A stretch of DNA of 64,000 bases from Planctomycetaceae bacterium (GTDB lineage Bacteria > Planctomycetota > Planctomycetia > Pirellulales > Pirellulaceae): positions 1 through 64,000 of the forward strand of contig PAQH01000120.1 in assembly GCA_002709225.1 (NCBI GenBank), read 5' to 3'. A program made the translations under genes and the position numbers. Below, in pieces: positions 9,029-18,586 of the stretch. The notes beneath the pieces are model-generated. The model was not told the origin of the DNA, made no database searches, and was given only the letters and a program-made list of their open reading frames with translations. Position 1 is the stretch's first letter. Each line of letters begins with the position of its first letter.

Positions 9029-10117
9029 ATGGCGAAACGGATCACCGCGATTGTCTCACAAGGACAAAGCCAAAACCCTGTAAAGCGACAACTCGAAGAA
9101 GACGTTGTCACCGCTCTGGTGTTCGAACCCGGTATCGATGTCATCGTGATCCCCCATCTCTATGACCTTCGCAGCGATGCAACAGGAATGCTGGCTTTAC
9201 AGGGCGTGAAGGGCAACATGATTGTCCTGTCATGGCTTTACGAACGCGCGGCGCGTTGGATTCTAGACCGCAATTCAGTGAGCGGCCTTATCGGAAAATC
9301 ACTCATCCAATCGGAAGCGGATGATGATGATGATGAATCCGCAGAGGACACCGTCGATCGCGTCGCCAATGCCCGGCCAGTGCCAGAGCGCCTCATCTAT
9401 TGCCTTGATCTGCGATGCGATGACTCCGCCACGACCTACATCGAAGAAGTCAAACGTATCGCTGCCGAAAACAGTGCCGAAGTAGTGCCGTTAATGGATT
9501 GGATCTCAGGCGACCCGAAACCGGAACAACTGGACCGCTACCTTCACTCCACAGCAGCCCAGGAGTCTCTTGCGACTTCGCCCGCCTCTGCAACAACCCG
9601 TGAAGCCACGGATTCGGTGTCAGAATCAGCCCCAGACGCCGAGCGACATCTGACATCGCCTGAACAACGTCGCTGGTATCCAGTCATCGACTTTAGTCGG
9701 TGCACTAATTGCATGGAATGTATCGACTTCTGTCTGTTTGGTGTTTACGGAGTCGACCAAACGGACACGATTCTCGTCGAACAACCCGACAACTGCCGGA
9801 AAGGCTGCCCAGCCTGCAGTCGGGTCTGTCCTGAAAATGCAATCATTTTCCCCCAGCACAAAACTCCCGCGATTGCGGGTGCGCAGATCGAAGCTGGTTC
9901 GTTAAAAATCGATTTATCCAAACTATTTGGGGCCCCCGAAACAGACGAATCCGCCGCCCAGGCCGCGAGCAGAGAACGGGATGAACAACTGGTTATGGCC
10001 GGCAGATCCCCCGTCGCGTCAAAGCCAAGTCCCGCCACACCGCAGGTCGCCGAACTCCCGGAAGCAAAGGATCATTTAGATGACCTGCTCGACGAATTGG
10101 ACGAACTTGACTTGTAG
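9029..10117 (+). CDS. Ferredoxin-domain protein with two [4Fe-4S] motifs and an unknown N-terminal region
   Basis: A 362-residue protein. Residues 1-150 form an alpha/beta region (QLEEDVVTALVFEPGIDVIV, ERLIYCLDLRCDD) that I do not recognise, containing an acidic Asp/Glu run near 97-105. A low-complexity Ser/Ala linker follows. Then comes a bacterial ferredoxin fold at about 210-275 with CxxCxxCxxxC (CTNCMECIDFC) and CxxxCxxCxxxCP (CRKGCPACSRVCP), which can ligate two [4Fe-4S] clusters. The C-terminus is acidic (DDLLDELDELDL). No export signal is present, so it should work in the cytoplasm as an electron carrier. Its tight pairing with the GcvH-like gene suggests a shared redox reaction on a lipoyl-bound intermediate; this is inference. 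Upstream of selB. Confidence 0.85.
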   Translation: MAKRITAIVSQGQSQNPVKRQLEEDVVTALVFEPGIDVIVIPHLYDLRSDATGMLALQGVKGNMIVLSWLYERAARWILDRNSVSGLIGKSLIQSEADDDDDESAEDTVDRVANARPVPERLIYCLDLRCDDSATTYIEEVKRIAAENSAEVVPLMDWISGDPKPEQLDRYLHSTAAQESLATSPASATTREATDSVSESAPDAERHLTSPEQRRWYPVIDFSRCTNCMECIDFCLFGVYGVDQTDTILVEQPDNCRKGCPACSRVCPENAIIFPQHKTPAIAGAQIEAGSLKIDLSKLFGAPETDESAAQAASRERDEQLVMAGRSPVASKPSPATPQVAELPEAKDHLDDLLDELDELDL

Positions 10118-10390
10118 TTCACGCGTCCACGGAATAGCACGACGACAGCTGCCACCCGCGGCAGAATCCCAAATTCAATCAACCACCCAACTTCGCCAGC
10201 AGATTGAAAAGGTCCTAACATCTCCGCCGAACGCCGGCCCACGATGCCCAGGTTTACCTATACGACGCCTGTGATCGAGTCGGTTCTGTCAGGCTAACCC
10301 GGCGCGCGAGACTCGGGCCAACTCCCAGCGGACTCAACCGCCAGCCTGCTCTCACTCGCCAATAGAGCGTTCTTTCTACTCGATGTTGCC

Positions 10391-12313
10391 ATGACAACTG
10401 ATCTTATTCTCGGCACTGCCGGACACATCGACCACGGGAAAACATCCTTAATCAATGCGTTAACCGGGATCGACACCGATCGTCTGCCAGAAGAAAAGCG
10501 ACGTGGAATTACGATCGAACTTGGTTTTGCGGAAATGACGCTGGGAGATTTTCGCCTCGGAATAGTCGATGTACCGGGCCACGAACGTTTCGTTCGCAAC
10601 ATGCTTGCCGGGGCGACCGGGATGGACCTGGCTATGCTGGTGGTAGCGGCCGACGATTCAATCAAACAACAAACTCGAGAACATCTGGAAATCCTTCGGT
10701 TACTGAACCTCGCTGCGGGTGTCATAGCGATTACGAAATGCGATCTTGTCGAACCCGATTGGCTGGAACTAGTCGAAGAAGAAATCCGAGAACTCGTCGC
10801 TGGCAGTTTCCTCGAATCGGCAGCGATTGTTCGCACGAGCAGTTCCGTGGGAACGGGTTTGGACGAACTGCGAGACGCAATCGTTGCCGCGGCTCGTCGC
10901 GCAGCGGGACTCGATCGAGTAACGCACCTCGACACTCCATTTCGCATGGCCATCGACCGGTGTTTTACCTTGACCGGCCATGGAACTGTCGTCACCGGAA
11001 GTGCGGGCAGCGGCACCGTATCGGTTGGAGATGAACTCGAACTCCAACCCAGCGGCACGGCCGTAAGGGTACGTCGACTGCACAATCATGACCGAGAAGC
11101 GGAAAACGCTCACCGTGGTCAACGTGTTGCGATCAATCTCGCGGGTGTCCACCATGATGAAATCCAACGCGGCCAGGAGCTTGCCGCGCGGGACTACCTA
11201 AAGGCTGGCAAACTACTGACTGTATGGCTGCTTTACCTTGACTCCACACGCCGCCCCCTCAAACACCGCTCGCAAATTCGCCTTCATCTCGGTACGGCGG
11301 AAATCATCGCGTCCCTGGTTCTCATTGACCAGGAATCATTGGCGCCTGGCGGGTCCTGTTTTGCGCAGCTGTTCTTGCATGACACCGTTGCCACCACCTG
11401 GAACCAGCCTTTTGTGCTACGCAGCGAATCACCCGCAATGACAATCGGCGGTGGCCAAGTCCTGGTACCCTCTGCCTCCAAACTCCGTGGGCTGGCCGAC
11501 CTGGATCGGCAAATGCTGTCAGCTCTACGCTCCGAAAATGCTACACAACGGGCCTCTGCCGCCAGCTATTTCTCTGGATTGCGTTCCGTCGAGCCACAAG
11601 ATCTCGCACGCCTCGCGGGCGTGGAACACTTTGCGGATGTCCACCAGCGACTACTCAACGAGGGCGAGTTGTTGACCATCACGATTTCACCGACCCGCAC
11701 CGCCCATTTACACCGCCAGGTGATCGAATCGCTTTGCCAACGGTTTGAAGCGGCGCTTCGCAACCTCCACGAGCAAAACCCATTGAGAAGCTCGCTCGAT
11801 CGTGCTCCGTTTGTAAGAGGCTTTGAATACCTCGGTGAAAGCGCGATCATCGAAGCGGTACTCAATTCCCTCCATCGGTCCGGTCGAATTCGATTGACGA
11901 AAAAGTCCATCGCACTGGTTGGCTGTGGGCCCAAATTATCCCAGAACGAACGCAAGCTCCTGGCGACGTTGCTCTCGCAATTTCGCGCTGCGGGCCTGGG
12001 CACACCAACCGTCAAGGAGGCACAACAACAAGCGAAAAAGAACCAAGACTCCGTACCACAATTGATCACCCTGGCCGCGACCGACGGGGATCTCGTGGAA
12101 ATCAGCAGTGACTATTTCGTCCATGCAGAAGTGCTCGACCAGGTCCAGCAAACCCTGCGCGACACAATCAGTCCGGACGAGGGAATGACGATGAGCCAAA
12201 TACGCGAATGCCTCTCTACAACAAGGAAGTTTGCCATCCCTCTCTGTGAATATTTCGATCGCATTGGGTTCACTCGTCGCGACGGAGACGTACGTTATCT
12301 CGTCGAGCCATGA
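10391..12313 (+). CDS. selB: Selenocysteine-specific elongation factor SelB
   Basis: A 640-residue translational GTPase that delivers Sec-tRNA(Sec) to UGA codons next to a SECIS hairpin. The G domain has [13 protein letters not shown] (P-loop), [18 protein letters not shown] and TKCD, the canonical set. The beta-barrel domains follow, with [16 protein letters not shown]. The C-terminal half (about 370-640) has the length and helical character of the winged-helix repeats that bind the SECIS RNA. SelB rather than EF-Tu is shown by ITIELGFA after the switch region and by this long C-terminal extension. selA follows with its proposed start 173 bp downstream, the standard selenium locus. The selenoprotein at 42708-43349 is a probable client. 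Confidence 0.97.
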   Translation: MTTDLILGTAGHIDHGKTSLINALTGIDTDRLPEEKRRGITIELGFAEMTLGDFRLGIVDVPGHERFVRNMLAGATGMDLAMLVVAADDSIKQQTREHLEILRLLNLAAGVIAITKCDLVEPDWLELVEEEIRELVAGSFLESAAIVRTSSSVGTGLDELRDAIVAAARRAAGLDRVTHLDTPFRMAIDRCFTLTGHGTVVTGSAGSGTVSVGDELELQPSGTAVRVRRLHNHDREAENAHRGQRVAINLAGVHHDEIQRGQELAARDYLKAGKLLTVWLLYLDSTRRPLKHRSQIRLHLGTAEIIASLVLIDQESLAPGGSCFAQLFLHDTVATTWNQPFVLRSESPAMTIGGGQVLVPSASKLRGLADLDRQMLSALRSENATQRASAASYFSGLRSVEPQDLARLAGVEHFADVHQRLLNEGELLTITISPTRTAHLHRQVIESLCQRFEAALRNLHEQNPLRSSLDRAPFVRGFEYLGESAIIEAVLNSLHRSGRIRLTKKSIALVGCGPKLSQNERKLLATLLSQFRAAGLGTPTVKEAQQQAKKNQDSVPQLITLAATDGDLVEISSDYFVHAEVLDQVQQTLRDTISPDEGMTMSQIRECLSTTRKFAIPLCEYFDRIGFTRRDGDVRYLVEP

Positions 12314-12486
12314 GTACGACCAGTCTCGACCACCTATACTAGCGTCCACCACCCGCCAGACCTGTTTCGCGCGTGCAACCCGTAAACTATCAGGCGATGA
12401 TCACCAGCCAATCATCTCTTCGAGTCTCCCTCCCATTTCCCCGCAACATAAATTGGCCCCTTCATCCAAACGTGGAGTATTCGTCC

Positions 12487-13878
12487 GTGAAGTCCAAGCC
12501 ACTTCGTAATATCCCATCGGTACACGAACTGCTGGAGAGCCCGCCTCTCCAGAACTTGGTTGAGCGCGCCAACCGCAATGTCGTAGTCAATGGAGTACGA
12601 ACCTTTCTCGACAACCTGCGTCAGGAGATGCAAACCAGCGCCGATTTACCAATCCCGAATCCAACGGAACTCGCCGAACGTATTGTTCATTGGATTCAGG
12701 AAGACGAGACGCCATCATTACGACCGGTGGTCAACGCCACTGGAATTCTTCTGCACACCGGACTTGGCCGCGCACCGCTCGCCACCGAAGCGTTACGGGC
12801 GGTGCAAGAAGTATCGCGTGATTACGCGAGCCTGGAAGTTGACCTGACAACTGGGCAACGTTCCCAGCGGGTCGCCGCGGTCACCAAACTTCTCAAACAA
12901 CTCACAGGGGCCGAAGCTTCTGTCGTCGTCAATAACAACGCAGGGGCAACACTGTTAACCTTGGCTGCCTTAGCCCAGGGCAAGGAAGTCATTGTCGCAC
13001 GCGGGGAATTAGTAGAAATAGGTGGAAGCTTCCGACTTCCAGAGGTAATGGAACAAAGTGGGGCAGTGCTGCGTGAGGTTGGGTCCACTAACAAGACCAG
13101 GGCCACAGATTACCGAAACGCCATCTCCGAGCGCACCGCCGCCCTGCTGAAAGTCCACCCCAGCAACTACGTTGTCACGGGATTCACGGAAGAGGCCTCC
13201 CTTGACGATCTCATCACACTAGGGCGTCAACGGCACATACCCGTAGTTCATGACATTGGATCGGGAGCACTTCTTGATTTTGCGCAATTCGGCGTCGAAG
13301 GTGAGCCCTTGGCTACTCACAGCCTCCGTCAAGGCGCAGATGTTGTACTCTTTAGTGGGGACAAGTTACTAGGTGGCCCCCAGTGCGGAATTATTTGCGG
13401 TTCTCGGGTCTACATTGATCGAATCGCCTCGCACCCGCTCATGCGCGCGCTGCGTGTCGACAAAATGACACTGGCAGCCTTGGCGGCGACACTACGACTT
13501 TATCGCGACCCCCAAGAGGCGATACAGGCAGTCCCGCTATTGCGGCTGCTCAATACGCCTGTCGACAACCTACGCCAGCGAGCTGAAAAACTCAGCATAC
13601 AATTCGCGACACTGCCAACGATTGCTACGGCAAAACCTGTGGACGACGTCAGCTTCCTCGGCGGCGGCTCGTTGCCGAATCAGCAACTTGCCACGGTTTG
13701 TGTTGCTTTGGTTCCAGTGTCAGGCCGTGTGAACCAGGCCGCCGCCGAGTTGCGTGCCGCAGATCCTGCCGTGTTTGCCCGCGTACATAACGAGCAAATC
13801 CTCCTCGACCTTCGCTCGGTCTCCCCGTCGGAGGACCAGAAGCTCATGGAGGCAGCCCACCAACTTACCGCGGGATGA
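12487..13878 (+). CDS. selA: L-seryl-tRNA(Sec) selenium transferase SelA
   Basis: A PLP enzyme that converts Ser-tRNA(Sec) to Sec-tRNA(Sec) with selenophosphate. It shows NATGILLHTGLGRAPL, NNNAGATLLTLAAL and the PLP lysine in LFSGDKLLGGPQCG (Lys293 with this start; Lys295 in E. coli). I set the start at the GTG at 12487. A ggag lies 9 bases upstream, the resulting 463 residues match the usual SelA length, and the homologous N-terminus (IPSVHELLESPPL) begins shortly after. The ATG at 12373 would add 38 non-conserved residues. It is co-directional with selB. Neither selD nor the tRNA(Sec) gene could be found in this window, so they should lie elsewhere on the chromosome. Confidence 0.96.
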   Translation: MKSKPLRNIPSVHELLESPPLQNLVERANRNVVVNGVRTFLDNLRQEMQTSADLPIPNPTELAERIVHWIQEDETPSLRPVVNATGILLHTGLGRAPLATEALRAVQEVSRDYASLEVDLTTGQRSQRVAAVTKLLKQLTGAEASVVVNNNAGATLLTLAALAQGKEVIVARGELVEIGGSFRLPEVMEQSGAVLREVGSTNKTRATDYRNAISERTAALLKVHPSNYVVTGFTEEASLDDLITLGRQRHIPVVHDIGSGALLDFAQFGVEGEPLATHSLRQGADVVLFSGDKLLGGPQCGIICGSRVYIDRIASHPLMRALRVDKMTLAALAATLRLYRDPQEAIQAVPLLRLLNTPVDNLRQRAEKLSIQFATLPTIATAKPVDDVSFLGGGSLPNQQLATVCVALVPVSGRVNQAAAELRAADPAVFARVHNEQILLDLRSVSPSEDQKLMEAAHQLTAG

Positions 13879-14077
13879 GTTGCTCACCTGCCGTCCGCCG
13901 GCTACCCGCCGGGCGAGTACGACGACCGAACTCCAACTCCACGAGATCTCGCGTACCCTGCTGCACCGGCAGTTGGTCCCGTCGGGAGCTGTCTTGGTCG
14001 TCAAGTCCTGGCAAATGAGCTAGACTGATGAGATCAACTTTTTGCCTGTTTCCTAACATGGTTCCTGGCTGTGCACT

Positions 14078-14923
14078 ATGTGTGGTTCTGTGGTTCATCG
14101 CTCGCTGTTATTTCTCAGCTGGTGCCTGCTTACTAGCTCGCTGGTGGGGACCGTTTATGGACAACAGCCACCCACACTCCGGCAAACCGACTCCTGGGCA
14201 AAATTCAGCCCCGGCACCCGCAAACGCGTACGAATCGTTGTGCAAAAACTGGACGGAAAGGGATATATCGAGTCCACCGCCACCAAAGAAACTCAGTCTT
14301 TTCTCGAAAAGGTCACCGACCAGGGTTACAGTTTGCGAATCGAGACCACGTCGGACGTCGCAGGAAAACGTATTACAACCGATCCCCAAATCGTGCGCCG
14401 TGGTTACCTCGGCGAAATCAATGATGAAACCAGCAAGGTGCGAACTACTGGCGAAACCAACGTCGTCATTAATGGGCTGTCAATTGCCTGCCAAGTACGA
14501 CAAATCACCATCCAGGGAACCAGCAGCGCTCGAATCAGTACGATCCATTACTCTCCTACGCGATTCCCCCATATCCTTCACCGAGTGATGAAGTCGCCCG
14601 CTGGCACAGCCACCCCGACGATGATACAGGCCGATGCGATTGCACTGGACATGCCTTTGCATCTGCTGGGCCTTGATAAGACTGGATCGCACATCCTGAC
14701 AACACGCCGGTCACCTTTAGCAACCACCAGTACATTAGAGATTCACTGTGGCGATGTTCCTGGCTCCCTGGTCTCGCTTACTTCCACCACCCGCAATAAG
14801 TCGGGAAAGGTCACTGAACGAAGTCAGCTCGACCTGATCAGCTACCGCGTCGTTATCGGCGAAGGGCGACAACCAACTAGTCGACCCCGTCTACGTTTGT
14901 TCCAACGGGCATCACCGCGGTAG
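14078..14923 (+). CDS. Secreted protein of unknown function
   Basis: This 281-residue protein begins with a clear Sec signal peptide (hydrophobic SLLFLSWCLLTSSLVGTVYG, cleavage near VYG-QQ). The mature part is beta-rich with no recognised motif and no cysteine cluster (two isolated Cys); phrases such as FSPGTRKRVRIVVQKLDG and CQVRQITIQGTSSARISTIHY suggest a beta-sandwich or barrel. The C-terminus is basic (RPRLRLFQRASPR). It sits 200 bp after selA and just ahead of the Gfo/Idh/MocA gene on the same strand, but nothing links its role to either. Export is well supported; function is unknown. Confidence 0.8.
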   Translation: MCGSVVHRSLLFLSWCLLTSSLVGTVYGQQPPTLRQTDSWAKFSPGTRKRVRIVVQKLDGKGYIESTATKETQSFLEKVTDQGYSLRIETTSDVAGKRITTDPQIVRRGYLGEINDETSKVRTTGETNVVINGLSIACQVRQITIQGTSSARISTIHYSPTRFPHILHRVMKSPAGTATPTMIQADAIALDMPLHLLGLDKTGSHILTTRRSPLATTSTLEIHCGDVPGSLVSLTSTTRNKSGKVTERSQLDLISYRVVIGEGRQPTSRPRLRLFQRASPR

Positions 14924-14996
14924 TATGTGCCCCCTGTCACAGCACTTGTCAAGTACGTCCAAACAGCTCGAAGCAGACTCACAAGGACTCCAGGTT

Positions 14997-15983
14997 ATGA
15001 AGACCTTTACATCAATTCTCTGGCTCGCAGCATTCGTAACCGGCCTACCTCTTACTGGTACTACAGAAGAGATCTTACGCGTCGGAATCATCGGCTTGGA
15101 CACTTCCCATGTCATTGCGTTCACCAAAGAGATGAACAACAAAGAAGCGAGTGGCTACCTGGCCCGCTGTCGTGTTGTCGCAGCCTATCCCAAAGGCAGC
15201 CCAGACATCGAATCCAGCGTCAAACGAGTCCCGATGTATACGCGTCAAATGAAGGAGATGGGAGTCGAGATTGTCGACTCAATCGATACGCTCCTCTCCC
15301 ACGTCGATGCAATACTACTGGAAACCAACGACGGCCGCCCTCACCTAAAACAGGCCATTCCCTGCTTCAAGGCAGGCAAACCTGTCTTCATCGACAAACC
15401 AATCGCAGGATCTCTGGCAGACGCCGCAGCTATCTTCGCCGCGGCGAAAAAGTACAATACGCCAACGTTCTCATCCTCCTCCCTGCGTTACGGAAAAACC
15501 AGCCAAGCCGCGAGGAATGGGGCGCTCGGAAAAGTTACACGCTGCCAGACACACAGCCCCGCAACTCTCGAAAAGACACATCCAGATCTGTTCTGGTACG
15601 GCATTCATGGAGTTGAGTCCCTATTCACTGTACTGGGCCCTGGGTGTATTTCTGTGCGCCGCACCACAACAGGCGATGGAAAAATTGAGGTGGTAGGTCG
15701 CTGGAAAAATGGTGTAACGGGCATCTTTCGCGAGGGGCGGGGCTACGGGGGAATGGCAGAAGGCACCCAACGCAACGGTAACGTGGGGTCCTACGACGGC
15801 TATAAACCTCTGGTCGTCGAAATCGCAAAGTTCTTTTGCACCAAAAAGGTGCCCGTGTCCGCAGAAGAAACACTCGAAATCTACGCGTTTATGGAAGCCG
15901 CCGACGAAAGTAAAAGGCAGCAGGGAGCAGAAGTGACTCTCGCCAGCGTCTTGGCCAAAGCCGGCGTGGAGAAAACGCGTTGA
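14997..15983 (+). CDS. Gfo/Idh/MocA family oxidoreductase, exported
   Basis: An NAD(P)-dependent sugar or cyclitol dehydrogenase-like protein of 328 residues. With the ATG at 14997 the protein starts with a signal-like segment (MKTFTSILWLAAFVTGLPL), then the Rossmann strand LRVGIIGLDTSHVIAFTKEM. Family hallmarks are PCFKAGKPVFIDKPIAGSLADA (the EKP-type motif, here DKP) and YGIHGVESLFTVLGPG in the substrate domain. The early nucleotide motif is GIIGLDTSH rather than GxGxxG, common in the planctomycete exported branch. Such proteins are abundant in Planctomycetota and are thought to act on polysaccharide-derived sugars; the substrate here is unknown. Confidence 0.9.
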   Translation: MKTFTSILWLAAFVTGLPLTGTTEEILRVGIIGLDTSHVIAFTKEMNNKEASGYLARCRVVAAYPKGSPDIESSVKRVPMYTRQMKEMGVEIVDSIDTLLSHVDAILLETNDGRPHLKQAIPCFKAGKPVFIDKPIAGSLADAAAIFAAAKKYNTPTFSSSSLRYGKTSQAARNGALGKVTRCQTHSPATLEKTHPDLFWYGIHGVESLFTVLGPGCISVRRTTTGDGKIEVVGRWKNGVTGIFREGRGYGGMAEGTQRNGNVGSYDGYKPLVVEIAKFFCTKKVPVSAEETLEIYAFMEAADESKRQQGAEVTLASVLAKAGVEKTR

Positions 15984-16067
15984 CACGTCACTATCCGCGT
16001 CTCAAACCGCCAGGGAATCGCCTGTTTAATGCCGGATGCTGGTAACGTCCCTCGGCGTGACGACAAT

Positions 16068-16904
16068 TCAGCCTCGATAGGCAGCGTCTTCTTCCGCGCG
16101 CTCGGCGTCTCCGTCGCCGCCCAGGAGTTCCCGCATGGCAGCCCCATTGCCCTTGAACCAGTCAAACAGGATGCTGACGTCAGTGCCAATGCAAAAGTGT
16201 TTGACGCCCCAATCTAAATATTGCGCAGCCTCTTCTGGACGCGAGATCTCAGCCCTGGGGGCAACGCCCATCTTCAACGCCGTTTCAATCACATAGCGTT
16301 CCGCCTCTTTCACACGAGGGTGAGTCCACTGTCCTGTCAAACCCAGACTCATCGAATAGTCGGCCGGACCAAATTGCACCATGTCCACGCCTTTGACCGC
16401 CAACAGATCTTCTAGGTTCTCCACAGCAGATTCTTTCTCGATCATGATTGCGACGACGGCATCATCGAGTGCCTGGACAAACTCAGGCGACCCACCTTCC
16501 ATTACAAACCGAACGTCGCGCCGCATGCCGACACCATGTAAACCACCCGTCGCCGGACTTTCAGCTCGAACCGCTCGCACACATTCCTCGACGTCTTCGA
16601 CGGTGCGTGGATCCGCAAACAAAACATTCTGAATTCCAGACCCGATAGCTCGCACTGCCAGGTAGGTACGAGGTTCCTGCTCAATCTTCATCATTGCTGA
16701 CATATGCCCGAACAGATCAACGGCACGCCCCAGATTCTCCAACGCGTACAGGTCATACGGGGCGTACTCAGCAACAAACTCGACGTAGTCGAACTTGTTG
16801 CTGTGCCCAACAAGCTCAGTGATCGAAGGCCATGATGAATGAATATGGGTTCCCAGACTCGGTTGATCCGCAGCAAGCAATTTGCGCAAACGATTTTCTC
16901 TCAT
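16068..16904 (-). CDS. HpcH/HpaI aldolase family protein
   Basis: A 278-residue class II aldolase-like TIM barrel related to 4-hydroxy-2-oxoheptanedioate and 2-dehydro-3-deoxyglucarate aldolases, which cleave hydroxy-oxo acids to pyruvate and an aldehyde. Motifs are LGTHIHSSWPSITELVG at the N-terminus, YVEFVAEYAPYD, IMIEKESAVENLEDLLAV (metal-binding Glu), MVQFGPADYSMSLG (metal-binding Asp) and CIGTDVSILFDWFKGNG near the end. It has no signal peptide. The C-terminal 20 residues are acidic and low complexity (GDGDAERAEEDAAY). It is monocistronic and convergent with the oxidoreductase gene. Family is firm, substrate open. Confidence 0.9.
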   Translation of the reverse strand: MRENRLRKLLAADQPSLGTHIHSSWPSITELVGHSNKFDYVEFVAEYAPYDLYALENLGRAVDLFGHMSAMMKIEQEPRTYLAVRAIGSGIQNVLFADPRTVEDVEECVRAVRAESPATGGLHGVGMRRDVRFVMEGGSPEFVQALDDAVVAIMIEKESAVENLEDLLAVKGVDMVQFGPADYSMSLGLTGQWTHPRVKEAERYVIETALKMGVAPRAEISRPEEAAQYLDWGVKHFCIGTDVSILFDWFKGNGAAMRELLGGDGDAERAEEDAAYRG

Positions 16905-17135
16905 GTCCCGACACCTTCACTGTAAATGAATTCCCAACCCCAGCAGGTGGTCAACAGTGTAGCCATCGTGAGACGGTAACGCTACAACCGACGCGTAGGA
17001 GTGTCGCTACTGGCACGGACTGAATCAGAACGGGCTAGTATGTACCACAGCCGCCCGTGTCCGCTTCACATCGCGCGCCCCACCCACACTGCTTCGAGTG
17101 GTATACCAATCCAAGCATGGCACCTGCGTGCGCCT

Positions 17136-18101
17136 CTAGGGATTTGCAAAACGTGCTACTTCACCAGGTCGCCGCGCGTCGAGCAGACTGAAATTGCTGA
17201 AGGACGTCTCCAGATCGGAAGCGTTTTCCAGCCGTCGAATTTCACCCTGGGCCAATGTCGCCAGATCACGCTCACCACGATACTGGTGGAGCACGGCCAG
17301 ATTGTGCCAGACCGCCCTGCTGGGTACCCGTGTGGCACTTTGTTTCAGGACCGCCAGAGCTCTTGCCCAGGCCCCCGTGCGGGCAAGCAGTACGCCCAGC
17401 TCATTCCCGGCCAGTTCATGACTGGAATTAACCCTCAGTGTCGCGCTAAAGTAGACTTTAGCCAATTGGGCCGCGCGCGAGTCGGCCTCCTGCGTCATAC
17501 TCTCACGGGAAGAGAGCTGCCCCAATCCATAGAGCGCCTCCGCGGCCAGCGGCTCATTTCCACACGCAGCAGCCAGCTCCGCAGTGGCGTACGCGCTATA
17601 GCGATCAATCGCCATTCGTGCCGAGAGGAATTTCTCTTGCGTCCCCTTCAGCACGGGCGACTGATGCGTAACGGCCATCGCATTAGGATCTAGCTGGACC
17701 TGCGCGTCCGGGGCGTAAAAGTCGCGCATCTCGCGCATCGCAACAAGGGCGTTTACTAGTGATTGGCTGGCTGTCAGCGAGACGTGCGCTTTAACCCGCG
17801 CCATCGCCACCTCCCTCAACGCGGCGTGGAAACGGTCACGAGCGGCTGGGGCGGCGCGACGGGCTACCTGGCGAAATCCCTCCGCCAGATGCTGCCGGAC
17901 ACGCAGGCCCGCAGCGGTCGCCCGAGCCGACCGACGATCGGATGTCCGGCGAGCCGCGACGCGCAAACCCGTGTCCGGTAAACGCCTCAACGTTTGTGAA
18001 CTGCGGCGCACATCACCCCCAGTGGCGATCTCTCCCGCAAAAGCGGAGCAGACCCCCAAGACTACCCAGAATAACAGGAGCTGTGTGCGGAAACCGTACA
18101 T
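17136..18101 (-). CDS. Secreted TPR-like helical protein of unknown function
   Basis: With the ATG at 18101 the 321-residue protein starts with a signal peptide (MYGFRTQLLLFWVVLGVCSAFAG). A very Arg/Ala-rich segment follows (about 30-85), then helical repeats with tetratricopeptide character: AAEALYGLGQL, LAGNELGVLLARTGAWARALAVLKQSA and AVWHNLAVLHQYRGERDLA, the alternating small/aromatic pattern of TPR helices. The NELGVLLARxG phrase is typical of planctomycete secreted TPR proteins. It probably mediates protein contacts in the periplasm. No operon partner is evident, and the start is 485 bp from the divergently oriented peroxidase gene. Function is not known. Confidence 0.75.
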   Translation of the reverse strand: MYGFRTQLLLFWVVLGVCSAFAGEIATGGDVRRSSQTLRRLPDTGLRVAARRTSDRRSARATAAGLRVRQHLAEGFRQVARRAAPAARDRFHAALREVAMARVKAHVSLTASQSLVNALVAMREMRDFYAPDAQVQLDPNAMAVTHQSPVLKGTQEKFLSARMAIDRYSAYATAELAAACGNEPLAAEALYGLGQLSSRESMTQEADSRAAQLAKVYFSATLRVNSSHELAGNELGVLLARTGAWARALAVLKQSATRVPSRAVWHNLAVLHQYRGERDLATLAQGEIRRLENASDLETSFSNFSLLDARRPGEVARFANP

Positions 18102-18586
18102 TCCATCTCGTTTGTAGTGAGCATCAACCAGCAATAGAGTCCCCTAGGAAAAATCGTCTTCCCCAGCCTCAGACATCAAGGATTTGTCAGGTCTCATCAT
18201 CCGTCTACGCCCAACGTGCCTGAACTTCCGCACAATCGGTACAGTTTGACAGCCCGCTGGGTGGGATTCGTCGGGAAACGCCGGACTAGAGCAAATCAAA
18301 GCAATTGCCCCGGAGCCACGCCGGCGCTCCGATGCACTACCCGCGTCTCTCGCCAGCGCCGCACCACGAGCACCGAATGAACTAGTCGGCGCTAGTGAAC
18401 GGGCGTTTGAAAACGCATCGAGTTCGTCGAGTCACACTTTCACCGGGAGCGAAATGTCCGGTTGGTTTTTGCGTAGGCTATCTTGCCATCCCCATTGGGG
18501 TCCGCCAGAATGGACGCCGCAGGAGCCGCATCCGGCCCCTTCTCTCCTTACAACTTGGTCACTGCTTCGTCTCCAGGAGTGTCGTA
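18102..18586. other. Intergenic region, 485 bp, between divergent genes
   Basis: This is the shared upstream region of the secreted TPR protein (minus) and the di-haem peroxidase (plus). It must hold both promoters, but I cannot name -35/-10 boxes with confidence. An open frame runs into the peroxidase from 18395, but the family start and a good ribosome-binding site place that start at 18587. No RNA gene, repeat or conserved small ORF is apparent. Confidence 0.5.

Noticed and set aside
10118-10390. Candidate tRNA(Sec) gene between the ferredoxin-like gene and selB
   Set aside because: I found no acceptor/T-arm pattern or UCA anticodon loop on either strand here, nor in the gap after selA (13879-14077).
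18395-18586. Upstream extension of the di-haem peroxidase
   Set aside because: The ATG at 18587 has a good ribosome-binding site and a signal peptide; the extension is basic and unlike the family.
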